NCBI GenBank assembly: GCA_945863085.1
Contig: CAMBCD010000194.1
Coordinates: forward strand, 1 to 5,555
Length of the DNA: 5,555 nucleotides
Origin: Bordetella parapertussis
GTDB taxonomy: Bacteria > Pseudomonadota > Gammaproteobacteria > Burkholderiales > SG8-41
Reading direction: 5' to 3'
Shown: positions 1 to 5,555 of the stretch, one piece after another
Layout of the letters: every line of letters begins with the position of its first letter
Numbering within the stretch: the stretch's first letter is position 1
The notes under the pieces: generated by a model
What the model saw: only the letters and a program-made list of their open reading frames with translations
What the model was told of the DNA's origin: nothing
The model's database searches: none
Program-made: the position numbers and the translations under genes

Positions 1-330
1 TATGGCGGCCTTGTCATCATGGATGTAGGCGCCCATCGCCAGGTTTTCCGCCACCGTGAGCCGGGGAAACACGCCGCGTCCTTCGGGGACCATGGCCAAG
101 CCGCGCCGCACCAGATGATACGCCGGTTTGCCGGTGATCTCGGCGCCGTCGTAGTCGATGCGGCCGGCGCTGGGTCTGAGCAGTCCGGACAGCGCTTTCA
201 GCGTGCTGCTCTTGCCGGCGCCATTGGCGCCGATCAGTGCCACCATTTCGCCGCGTCCGACAGTGAGGTCTATGCCCTTGACGGCTTTGATGCCCCCGTA
301 GGCCACCTCGAGTTTGTGCGCGGTCAGCAT
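1..330 (-). CDS. livF: LivF, branched-chain amino acid ABC transporter ATPase (partial, N-terminal half)
   Basis: This is one of the two cytoplasmic ATP-hydrolysing subunits of the Liv (HAAT-type) importer. Only the first 110 codons are inside the window; the family is about 235 residues, so the signature motif, Walker B and H-loop lie beyond the edge. Visible parts are the Walker A loop GANGAGKS (residues 34-41) and the segment VPEGRGVFPRLTVAENL (81-97). In that segment the Q-loop position is the PEGR form, which distinguishes LivF from LivG (FQNIRLF). The ATG at 328-330 starts 6 bases after the livG stop, with no strong Shine-Dalgarno, so translational coupling to livG is likely. It is the last visible gene of the operon. 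The family assignment is firm; whether the transported substrate is branched-chain amino acids or a related compound is not decided by the sequence. Confidence 0.95.
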   Translation of the reverse strand, partial: MLTAHKLEVAYGGIKAVKGIDLTVGRGEMVALIGANGAGKSSTLKALSGLLRPSAGRIDYDGAEITGKPAYHLVRRGLAMVPEGRGVFPRLTVAENLAMGAYIHDDKAAI

Positions 331-336
331 GCGGGC

Positions 337-1113
337 TCAGGCTACCGTGCCGCCGAGATAGGCGGCAATGACTTTGGGATCGCGCTGTATTGCCGCGGGT
401 TCACCCTCGGCGATTTTTTCGCCGTAATCGAGCACCGCCACGCGGTGCGACAGGCCCATCACCAGCTTCATGTCGTGCTCGATCAGCAGCAGCGTGACGC
501 CGTCGCCGAGTATGCGTTCCAGCAGTTTGCGCAGCGTGGCGGTTTCGGTGGCATTCATCCCCGCTGCCGGTTCGTCGAGGGCGAGCAGCTTGGGTTCGGT
601 GGCCAGTGCGCGGGCAATTTCCAGGCGCCGCTGGTCGCCATAGGGCAGATCGCGCGCGATGCTGCCGGCGCGTGCCGCCAGCCCGCAATAGTCCAGCAGT
701 TCATGGGCGCGCTGCGTGATTGCGCGTTCTTCGGTGGCGGCCGCGCGCGTGCGCAACACCGCGCCCAGCACGCCGGTCTGCGTACGCAGGTGCCGGCCGA
801 CCATGACGTTTTCCAGCGCGGTCATGCCGCCGAACAGGCGGATGTTCTGGAACGTCCGTGCAATGCCGTGCTGCGCCACGCGATGCGGTTTGCTGCCGGT
901 GATGGGGCGGCCGTCAAAAGCCAGTTCGCCGGCATCCGCGGCATAAAGGCCGGTCAGCACGTTGAACAGCGTGGTCTTGCCCGCGCCGTTGGGCCCGATC
1001 AATCCGAAAATTTCCCCGCGCCGTACGCTGATGGACACGTCTGTCAGCGCGGCGAGTCCGCCGAAATGTTTGCTGATGCCGGTGGCGGCAAGCAGGGTCT
1101 CAGCCGCTTGCAT
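337..1113 (-). CDS. livG: LivG, branched-chain amino acid ABC transporter ATPase
   Basis: This is the second ATPase subunit of the importer, 258 residues, complete and of normal family length. Motifs in order are Walker A GPNGAGKT (40-47), Q-loop TFQNIRLF with Gln89, signature [15 protein letters not shown] (156-170, the degenerate form usual in LivG rather than LSGGQ), Walker B LLALDEP (176-182, Asp180 and catalytic Glu181), D-loop AAGMN and H-loop IEHDM with His213. The C-terminal block around [14 protein letters not shown] is also typical. The start ATG at 1111-1113 overlaps the end of livM by 14 bases and has GGAG at 1121-1124, 7 bases upstream, which supports this start. All catalytic residues are present, so it should be active and pair with LivF under LivH/LivM. 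Confidence 0.97.
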   Translation of the reverse strand: MQAAETLLAATGISKHFGGLAALTDVSISVRRGEIFGLIGPNGAGKTTLFNVLTGLYAADAGELAFDGRPITGSKPHRVAQHGIARTFQNIRLFGGMTALENVMVGRHLRTQTGVLGAVLRTRAAATEERAITQRAHELLDYCGLAARAGSIARDLPYGDQRRLEIARALATEPKLLALDEPAAGMNATETATLRKLLERILGDGVTLLLIEHDMKLVMGLSHRVAVLDYGEKIAEGEPAAIQRDPKVIAAYLGGTVA

Positions 1114-2173
1114 GCTGCTTCTCCGTCATGCGCTCCGCCGTGCGCCGCCGCGCCGGCCAGATGCCCGAGGGCCGGAACAGCATCATCAGCACCAGCGCCA
1201 GGCCGAACAGCAGCATGCGCAGGTCCGAGGGATCAATGAACACTTCGCCAAACCAGCGCTGCTGCAGCGGGCCGATGTAACGCAGTGCCTCCGGCAGCGC
1301 GGTCAGCAGCACGGCGCCGAGCACGACGCCGGCGACATTGCCCATGCCGCCGAGCACCACCATGCACAGCACCATGATGGAATCGATCAGGTGAAAACTC
1401 TCCGGACTGATGAAGCCCTGGAACGAAGCGAACAGGCCGCCGGCGACGCCGCCGAAGGTTGCGCCCATTGCGAATGCCAGCAGCTTCATGTTGCGGGTGT
1501 TGATGCCCATGGAAGCCGCGGCAAGTTCGTCCTCGCGGATGGCCACCCAGGCGCGGCCGATGCGCGAATCTTCCAGCCGTCGCGAGATGATGATCGACAA
1601 CACGGCGCAGGCGAGGAACACGAAGTAATAACTGTGCAGCGCGGTGAATGTCAGGCCGGCGAAGCTGTGGCTTTGCGCCAGCGAAAAACCGCCGATCTGC
1701 AGCGGGTCGATCAGCGTGATGCCCTGCGGACCATTGGTGATGTTGACCGGGCGGTTCAGGTTGTTGAGCAGCACGCGGATGATTTCACCGAAGCCGAGCG
1801 TGACGATGGCCAGGTAGTCGCCGCGCAGCCTGAGTGTAGGGGCGCCGAGCAGGATGCCGAACACTGCGGCAACCATCGCGCCCAGCGGCAGCAGCAGCAG
1901 GAACGGCCAGTGTATTGCCAGCTGCGGCGAGGCGAGCAGTGCATAACAGTAGGCACCTACTGCAAAAAACGCGATGTAACCGAGGTCAAGCAGCCCGGCA
2001 AAACCGACCACGATGTTGAGGCCGAGTGCCAGCATGATGAACAACAAGGCCACATCGGCGATGCGCACCCAGGCGCGACCGAGCGTGGCCTCGATCAGGA
2101 ACGGTGCGGCGAGCAGCAGCAGCGCGACAGCCGCCCACAGCATCCAGCGCCAGCGGGCCTGTGTCGTGGTCAT
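1100..2173 (-). CDS. livM: LivM, branched-chain amino acid ABC transporter permease
   Basis: This is one of the two inner-membrane permease subunits, 357 residues. Family hallmarks are [16 protein letters not shown] (51-66), [19 protein letters not shown] (115-133), the cytoplasmic EAA-like coupling loop [19 protein letters not shown] (206-224, the contact for the ATPase) and [10 protein letters not shown] (273-282). Hydrophobic helices lie at about 10-27, 37-58, 66-81, 90-110, 181-198, 230-250, 265-294 and 319-333, ending in the usual FRPSGIWP and a charged tail. The start ATG at 2171-2173 overlaps the livH stop (ATGA arrangement, 4 bases) and has GGAG at 2179-2182, 5 bases upstream, so translation is coupled to livH. 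It overlaps livG at its 3' end. No disruption is visible. Confidence 0.96.
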   Translation of the reverse strand: MTTTQARWRWMLWAAVALLLLAAPFLIEATLGRAWVRIADVALLFIMLALGLNIVVGFAGLLDLGYIAFFAVGAYCYALLASPQLAIHWPFLLLLPLGAMVAAVFGILLGAPTLRLRGDYLAIVTLGFGEIIRVLLNNLNRPVNITNGPQGITLIDPLQIGGFSLAQSHSFAGLTFTALHSYYFVFLACAVLSIIISRRLEDSRIGRAWVAIREDELAAASMGINTRNMKLLAFAMGATFGGVAGGLFASFQGFISPESFHLIDSIMVLCMVVLGGMGNVAGVVLGAVLLTALPEALRYIGPLQQRWFGEVFIDPSDLRMLLFGLALVLMMLFRPSGIWPARRRTAERMTEKQHASG

Positions 2174-3093
2174 GCGCGCTCCCCGCTGTGCTGGCCAAGC
2201 AGCCCGGCCGGCCGCAGCACCAGTACCAGCACCAGCACCAGGAACGCGAAGATGTCACGGTAATTGCTGCCCAGCACGCCACCGGTCAGGTCGCCGATGT
2301 AACCCGCAGCCAGGCTTTCGATGATGCCCAGCAGCAGTCCGCCCAGTACTGCGCCGCCGACGTTGCCGATGCCGCCGAGCACCGCAGCGGTGAATGCCTT
2401 CAGCCCGAGCATGAAACCCATGAAGTAATGACCCAGCCCGTAATAGAGCACGACCATCAGCCCGGCGATGGCGCCGATGGCCGAACCGAGCACGAAGGTG
2501 AAGGCGATTACGGTGTTGGTGTTGACGCCCATCAGCCCGGCAACGTCGGGATTCTGTTCGGTGGCGCGCATTGCGCGTCCCATGCGGCTGCTTTTGATGA
2601 ACCACAAGAGGCCCGCCATGATGGTGCATGCGAGCAGGAATATCGCCGCCTGCAGGCTGGTCAGCTGGGCACCGAAAATGGTGAATTGCGCGGGCTCGAT
2701 GATCTGCGGCAGCGAGATGTACTGTTTGCCCCAGATCAGCGCCGCGGAATACTGCAGCAGTATCGACACACCGATGGCGGTGATCAGCGGTGCCAGCCGC
2801 GGTGCGCGGCGCAGCGGCCGGTAGGCGATGCGTTCAATCGACAGGCCGAGGATTGCGCAGACCATGACTGCGGTGCCGCCGGCGAGTACGAGTATCACGG
2901 GTGCCGGTACCCCGGCAGCGGCCAGCAACTGGATGACGGTCAGCGACACCAGCGCGCCGATCATGGTGATGTCGCCATGGGCGAAATTGATCAGCCCGAG
3001 GATGCCGTAGACCATGGTGTAGCCCAGCGCAACCAGCGCGTAGATGCTGCCCAGCACCAGGCCGTTGACGATTTGTTGGGCGAAAATTTCCAT
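2170..3093 (-). CDS. livH: LivH, branched-chain amino acid ABC transporter permease
   Basis: This is the other inner-membrane permease, 307 residues, matching the usual LivH size of about 300. Hallmarks are the N-terminal [19 protein letters not shown] (7-25) followed by INFAHGD (35-41), [12 protein letters not shown] (87-98), the coupling loop [21 protein letters not shown] (within 168-188) and [15 protein letters not shown] (238-252). The last helix contains the simple stretch LVLVLVLVL (285-293), followed by RPAGLLG. I chose the ATG at 3091-3093 because the protein aligns with the family from MEIFAQQ. The reading frame stays open upstream to 3195, but that part runs through hairpins and has no family character. 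The ribosome site is weak: only a GGAA-like element about 13 bases upstream. Expression may therefore be tuned by the upstream RNA structure. Confidence 0.96.
   Translation of the reverse strand: MEIFAQQIVNGLVLGSIYALVALGYTMVYGILGLINFAHGDITMIGALVSLTVIQLLAAAGVPAPVILVLAGGTAVMVCAILGLSIERIAYRPLRRAPRLAPLITAIGVSILLQYSAALIWGKQYISLPQIIEPAQFTIFGAQLTSLQAAIFLLACTIMAGLLWFIKSSRMGRAMRATEQNPDVAGLMGVNTNTVIAFTFVLGSAIGAIAGLMVVLYYGLGHYFMGFMLGLKAFTAAVLGGIGNVGGAVLGGLLLGIIESLAAGYIGDLTGGVLGSNYRDIFAFLVLVLVLVLRPAGLLGQHSGERA
2215..2241 (-). repeat. In-frame hexamer tandem repeat inside livH
   Basis: On the plus strand there are four hexamers CAGCAC, CAGTAC, CAGCAC, CAGCAC followed by CAG. On the coding strand this reads as alternating CTG and GTG/GTA codons and gives the LVLVLVLVL run in the last membrane helix of LivH. 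The unit is a multiple of three, so gain or loss of a copy would lengthen or shorten the helix by two residues without a frameshift. It is most simply explained by codon preference in a Leu/Val helix. Confidence 0.7.
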
Positions 3094-3110
3094 GGTTATT
3101 GATTTTTTCC

Positions 3111-3149
3111 AAAAACATGACAGCCTCGCCAGAGGCATGTTTTTGTCAT
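3111..3149 (-). promoter_or_regulatory. Hairpin with alternative stems upstream of livH (possible attenuator)
   Basis: A core stem GCCTC (3123-3127) / GAGGC (3132-3136) with loop GCCA can be extended in two mutually exclusive ways. One pairs AAAAACAT (3111-3118) with ATGTTTTT (3137-3144), leaving GACA bulged. The other pairs ATGACA (3117-3122) with TGTCAT (3144-3149), leaving ATGTTTT bulged. On the minus strand the structure is followed by, or ends in, a run of five T, which is terminator-like, and it lies 18 bases before the livH ATG next to its weak ribosome site. Pairings are seen directly. A role as a partial terminator or translation control between the binding protein and permease genes is inference. 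Confidence 0.5.
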
Positions 3150-3186
3150 TATTTATGCAATTTTCAATAAGCGGCGTTACAGACGA

Positions 3187-3212
3187 CAACGGCACCCTGG
3201 AGGGTGCCGTTG
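3187..3212 (-). promoter_or_regulatory. Strong intercistronic hairpin after the binding-protein gene
   Basis: A perfect 11-base-pair inverted repeat, CAACGGCACCC (3187-3197) and GGGTGCCGTTG (3202-3212), with loop TGGA, starts 17 bases beyond the stop codon of the substrate-binding gene. On the minus strand it is followed by TCGTCTG rather than a T run, so it is not a good intrinsic terminator. Such structures often protect the 3' end of an abundant upstream message segment, which would favour excess binding protein over permease. The hairpin is certain; the role is inferred. Confidence 0.7.
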
Positions 3213-3228
3213 AGTCGTTGCTTGCAGA

Positions 3229-4449
3229 TTATTTTTTCTCTGTAGCGGGAGCGGCCGGAGCGGCCTCGGGCTTGACGATTTCCAGCGGCTCCCATTTGCC
3301 GCCCTTGACCACGTAAATGGTGATCGGGCCGTTTTTCAGATCACCCTTGTCATCAAACGCGATCGGTCCGATGACGCCCTGGTGATCGGTCTTGCTGATT
3401 TCCGCCAGGAATTTCGCGGGGTCGGCCGAGCCGGCGCGTTTCATCGCTTCGACAAAAACAAAAACCGCGTCATAACCCATGGGCGCGAACAGTTCGACTT
3501 CCTGGTTGAACTTGGCTTTGTATTTCTCGAGAAACACCTTGCCGCCGGGCATCTGGTCTTTCGGCAGGCCGGGGATCGAAGCCATCGCACCGTCGGAGGC
3601 ATCACCGGCGAGTTTGATGAAATTGGGGGTCTGCATGCCATCGCCGCCGATGAATTTGGCCTTGATGCCGAGTTCCTTCATCTGCTTGACCATCGGTCCG
3701 GCCTGCGGATCGATGCCGCCGAACATGATCAGGTCGGGTTTTTTGCCCTTGATCCTGGTCAGGATCGCCTTGAAGTCGGTGTCCTTGTCGGTGGTGTGTT
3801 CGCGGGCGATGATTTTCGCCCCCAGCGTTTTGACGGTGGCTTCGAAATTGTCGGCGAGGCCCTGGCCGTAGGCCGTGCTGTCATCGATGACCGCGATGTT
3901 TTTCGCTTTCAGGTTGCCGACCGCGAAGCGGGCGAGGGTCGGACCCTGCTGGCCGTCGTGTGCAACCACGCGGAAGGTGGTTTTGAATCCCTTCAGCGTG
4001 TAATCGGGATTGGTGGAGGACGGTGAAATCTGCGGCACGCCGCCATCGGCGTAAACCTTGGATGCCGGAATCGATGCCCCGGAGTTGAAGTGGCCGACCA
4101 CTGCGGCAACTTTGGCGTCGACCAGTTTCTGCGCCACCGTGGTGGCCTTGGTCGGGTTGGCTTCATCGTCTTCGGAGACCAGTTCCAGTTTCACTTTTTT
4201 GCCGCCGATTTCCACGCCCTTGGCGTTGAGATCCTCGACAGCGAGTTGTACGCCATTGCGGATGTCGATGCCGATGTGTGCCTGCGGGCCGGTCAGGGGA
4301 GACGCCGAGCCGATTTTTACAGTCAGCACTTCCGGCGCTTTCGGCGCCTCGGCTTTGGGCGCGGGTGGCGGGGTTTCCTTGCCGCAGGCGGTGATCAGTG
4401 CCGCGGCAATCAGTGCCGCGGTGACGTGGCGCAAGGTGTGCATGTGCAT
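3229..4449 (-). CDS. Branched-chain amino acid ABC transporter substrate-binding lipoprotein (LivJ/LivK-like)
   Basis: This is the extracytoplasmic receptor of the importer, 406 residues, Leu/Ile/Val-binding (type I periplasmic-binding) fold. A lipoprotein signal fills residues 1-21, with lipobox ITAC and Cys22 as the acylated residue, followed by a Pro/Ala/Lys linker (about 23-40). The binding domain begins at VKIGSASPLTGPQAHIG (44-60). Further family segments are AAVVGHFNSGASIPAS (115-130), QISPSSTNPDYT (140-151), DSTAYGQGLADNF (190-202), IMFGGIDPQAGPM (241-253), FIGGDG (266-271) and APMGYDA (322-328). It ends in an Ala/Pro tail and EKK. I chose the ATG at 4447-4449 because GGGAG at 4455-4459 lies 5 bases upstream; ATG 4441-4443 is a poorer alternative, and both keep the signal. 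It is first in the operon, behind a strong promoter. The exact ligand cannot be read from the sequence. Confidence 0.94.
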   Translation of the reverse strand: MHMHTLRHVTAALIAAALITACGKETPPPAPKAEAPKAPEVLTVKIGSASPLTGPQAHIGIDIRNGVQLAVEDLNAKGVEIGGKKVKLELVSEDDEANPTKATTVAQKLVDAKVAAVVGHFNSGASIPASKVYADGGVPQISPSSTNPDYTLKGFKTTFRVVAHDGQQGPTLARFAVGNLKAKNIAVIDDSTAYGQGLADNFEATVKTLGAKIIAREHTTDKDTDFKAILTRIKGKKPDLIMFGGIDPQAGPMVKQMKELGIKAKFIGGDGMQTPNFIKLAGDASDGAMASIPGLPKDQMPGGKVFLEKYKAKFNQEVELFAPMGYDAVFVFVEAMKRAGSADPAKFLAEISKTDHQGVIGPIAFDDKGDLKNGPITIYVVKGGKWEPLEIVKPEAAPAAPATEKK

Positions 4450-4542
4450 GGTGGCTCCCGTGAGAAGTCGGATCAGCAAACAATGAGGATTCAGCCGGCG
4501 CTGAGTCGTATTTAACTTGTTGTTACTGAAAGAGATTTATTG

Positions 4543-4571
4543 ATTATCCGGGGGGGGCGGTGCAATGTCAA
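4543..4571 (-). promoter_or_regulatory. Sigma70-type promoter for the liv operon, with a C8 run in the spacer
   Basis: On the minus strand there is a perfect TTGACA -35 box (4566-4571), a 17-base spacer (4549-4565) and a GATAAT -10 box (4543-4548), five of six to consensus. Transcription should start near 4536, giving a leader of roughly 87 bases before the binding-protein ATG at 4449. The spacer holds eight consecutive C (plus-strand G at 4550-4557). The promoter sits just past the cytochrome terminator, so the liv genes have their own transcription unit. A small inverted repeat TCAGC/GCTGA (4491-4504) lies in the leader. I saw no leader peptide or known riboswitch. Confidence 0.8.
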
Positions 4572-4597
4572 TTTCAGCGACGGGAATGCGGCACAAC

Positions 4598-4622
4598 AAA
4601 AAAGCCGGCGCAGGCCGGCTTT
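4598..4622 (-). terminator. Intrinsic terminator of the cytochrome c gene
   Basis: Reading the minus strand, the stem AAAGCCGGC / GCCGGCTTT (9 base pairs, arms 4614-4622 and 4601-4609) with a four-base loop (4610-4613) runs into six T (4598-4603). It begins 24 bases after the cytochrome stop codon. Strong GC stem, short loop and T run make this a classic Rho-independent terminator that separates the cytochrome from the liv operon. Confidence 0.92.
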
Positions 4623-4646
4623 GATGATCACAAAAAGACGCAACGA

Positions 4647-4955
4647 TTATTTGAGCGTCAGTATCCAGGTCACGATGGTCTTGATGTCGTCTTCCTTGAC
4701 GTGGGCGTTCGGCGGCATCGGGGTGGGGCCCCAGACACCGGAGCCGCCGGCCTTTACTTTTTTCGCCAGATTGGCTGCAGCAGCTTTGTCGCTGCGGTAC
4801 TTGGCGGCAATTTCCTTGTAGCCGGGGCCAATGACCTTGCGGTCGATGGCATGACAGGTCATGCAACCGCTGGACTGGGCGAGTTTTTCCGATGCGGCAG
4901 CGTTGCCGGAAAGCAGAACACCAAGCGCAAACAGCACGGCAAAGACCAACTTCAT
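4647..4955 (-). CDS. Periplasmic class I cytochrome c (c551/c552-like, mono-heme)
   Basis: This is a small soluble electron carrier of 102 residues. A Sec signal peptide spans 1-21 (hydrophobic LVFAVLFALGVLLSG, likely cleavage after NAAA), leaving a mature protein of about 81 residues, the usual size of bacterial c551/c552. The heme site is CMTCH (31-35, Cys31 and Cys34 covalent, His35 proximal ligand), followed by the IGPGY segment (42-46). The distal ligand is Met80 in PTPMPPN (77-83). A C-terminal helix (DDIKTIVTWILTL) closes the fold. The ATG at 4953-4955 is supported by AAGGAG at 4961-4966, 5 bases upstream, and by the signal peptide starting there, although the frame is open further upstream. 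It is monocistronic as far as visible. Its redox partner (terminal oxidase, nitrite reductase or peroxidase) cannot be told from this window. Confidence 0.95.
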   Translation of the reverse strand: MKLVFAVLFALGVLLSGNAAASEKLAQSSGCMTCHAIDRKVIGPGYKEIAAKYRSDKAAAANLAKKVKAGGSGVWGPTPMPPNAHVKEDDIKTIVTWILTLK

Positions 4956-5017
4956 GAAAGCTCCTTGACTGTCTAAATTGACAAAAATGCGTGAATGGCA
5001 AAACTGCGTGAGCCGAG

Positions 5018-5046
5018 ATTGTAGCCGAAGCGCTTCATGGGCCGAA
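5018..5046 (-). promoter_or_regulatory. Weak candidate promoter for the cytochrome gene
   Basis: On the minus strand TACAAT (5018-5023) matches the -10 consensus in five of six bases. The sequence 17 bases upstream is TTCGGC (5041-5046), a poor -35. It would give a leader of about 55 bases. A second candidate further up is TTAACA (5146-5151) and TATAAA (5125-5130), but with a short 15-base spacer. Neither is convincing, and an activator-dependent promoter is possible. The rest of 4956-5188 holds no gene that I can support. Confidence 0.25.
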
Positions 5047-5188
5047 GGCTGCAGCGCGTGTTCGTCCAGAACACATCCGGGTTCCTGTGCGGCATCGATC
5101 ACCTGCCGCTCGCAGACAGGTGTATTTATAACCCGTTGTTTTTATTGTTAATTTTAAAACATCCGATGCGATCCAGGAACTGCCGGGT

Positions 5189-5555
5189 TCAGCCGCGGAG
5201 CAGGGTCGCGAGATGAAATGCCAGCAAGGCCAGCGACAACAACAATCCGCCCCAGGGTACCCATCCGGCGTACACCCGTGCGCCGGCAGGCGCCGGATCG
5301 CGGTGCTTGATACGGATCAGGGCGAGATTCACCAGCGCAAAAACCACCAGTACGATGGTGCTGGTGGCCTTGGCCAAAGTGGCGAGCGGCAGCGCCAGGG
5401 CACACAACAGGACGCCTGCTGCGGCAGTGACGGTGGCGATGACCGGAGTACCGGTGACCGTGCTGACCTGCGCAAACATTCCCGGCAACCAGCCCGTGGC
5501 ACTCATGCCATAGAGCATGCGCGAAGCCATGATGATCTGGATCAGCGCGCCATTG
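5189..5555 (-). CDS. APC-family amino acid permease (partial, C-terminal part)
   Basis: This is a secondary transporter of the amino acid-polyamine-organocation superfamily in the inner membrane. The last 121 residues are inside the window; the start lies beyond base 5555. The visible N-terminal segment NGALIQIIMASRMLYGM, followed by GWLPGMFAQV and TGTPVIATV, is the conserved helix and loop region around helix 8 of APC permeases. After it come hydrophobic helices at about 34-58, 62-82 and 100-118 of the visible part, separated by the basic loop RIKHRDPAP. It ends in TGA at 5189-5191. The substrate cannot be told. No clear intrinsic terminator follows; the intergenic region to the cytochrome is 233 bases, so read-through is possible. 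Confidence 0.85.
   Translation of the reverse strand, partial: NGALIQIIMASRMLYGMSATGWLPGMFAQVSTVTGTPVIATVTAAAGVLLCALALPLATLAKATSTIVLVVFALVNLALIRIKHRDPAPAGARVYAGWVPWGGLLLSLALLAFHLATLLRG

Noticed and set aside
19..3102. Long overlapping open frames on the plus strand (19-1239, 962-2263, 2104-3102)
   Set aside because: They lie antisense to livF, livG, livM and livH, whose motifs are unmistakable. The translations are rich in Gln, Ala, His and Arg without family character, as expected from the opposite strand of GC-rich codons.
3094..3195. N-terminal extension of LivH to 3195
   Set aside because: The extra 34 residues run through the hairpin region and lack family similarity; the family start is MEIFAQQ at 3093.
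4450..4479. TTG start at 4479 for the binding protein
   Set aside because: The GGGAG element would be inside the coding region, and it fits the ATG at 4449 at the right spacing.
3382..4515. Plus-strand open frames opposite the binding-protein gene (3382-4026, 4058-4486, 4090-4515)
   Set aside because: Antisense shadows of a gene with clear family motifs; no ribosome site or recognisable domain.
4972..5001. TTGCCA / TTTAGA as a promoter for the cytochrome gene
   Set aside because: The -10 match is poor, and the start site would fall on the Shine-Dalgarno, leaving no usable leader.
4956..5102. N-terminal extension of the cytochrome to 5102
   Set aside because: The signal peptide begins at Met 4955, which has AAGGAG 5 bases upstream; an extension would bury the signal peptide.
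5130..5189. AACCCG / CGGGTT inverted repeat as a terminator for the APC permease
   Set aside because: Arms of six bases separated by 48 bases, overlapping the stop codon, with no T run directly after.
1..5555. CRISPR array, insertion sequence, tRNA, phage or defence genes
   Set aside because: No regularly spaced repeats, terminal inverted repeats with transposase, tRNA-like cloverleaf or defence domains were seen; the window is almost filled by transport genes and a cytochrome.

Overview
The window is a GC-rich stretch in which every convincing gene lies on the minus strand. It reads as an ordinary chromosomal segment of a Gram-negative proteobacterium. Protein style (Liv permeases and ATPases, a small c551/c552-type cytochrome, a Sec signal peptide and a lipoprotein signal) suggests Betaproteobacteria, but this is an impression and not a database result.

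Layout in the direction of transcription (high to low coordinates): the C-terminal third or so of an APC-family amino-acid permease (5189-5555, cut by the window edge); an intergenic stretch of 233 bases with weak promoter-like elements; a 102-residue periplasmic class I cytochrome c (4647-4955) followed by a textbook intrinsic terminator (4598-4622); a near-consensus sigma70 promoter (4543-4571); then a branched-chain amino-acid (Liv/HAAT-type) ABC importer in the classical order: substrate-binding lipoprotein (3229-4449), livH permease (2170-3093), livM permease (1100-2173), livG ATPase (337-1113) and livF ATPase (1-330, cut by the window edge). LivH/LivM/LivG overlap by 4 and 14 bases, and livG/livF are 6 bases apart, so the four membrane and ATPase genes are almost certainly translated from one message. 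The binding-protein gene is separated from livH by 135 bases containing two hairpins, a plausible way to make more binding protein than permease.

Functionally, the binding protein captures an amino acid (leucine/isoleucine/valine or a related compound) in the periplasm and passes it to the LivH-LivM channel driven by LivG-LivF. The neighbouring APC permease is a secondary amino-acid transporter. The cytochrome is an electron carrier with its own terminator and no visible functional tie to transport.

I found no phage, insertion sequence, CRISPR, toxin-antitoxin or other novel system. The most interesting observations are regulatory: an uninterrupted run of eight C (minus strand) exactly inside the 17-base spacer of the liv promoter, which could act as a length-variable switch, and a hairpin with two mutually exclusive outer stems just upstream of livH.
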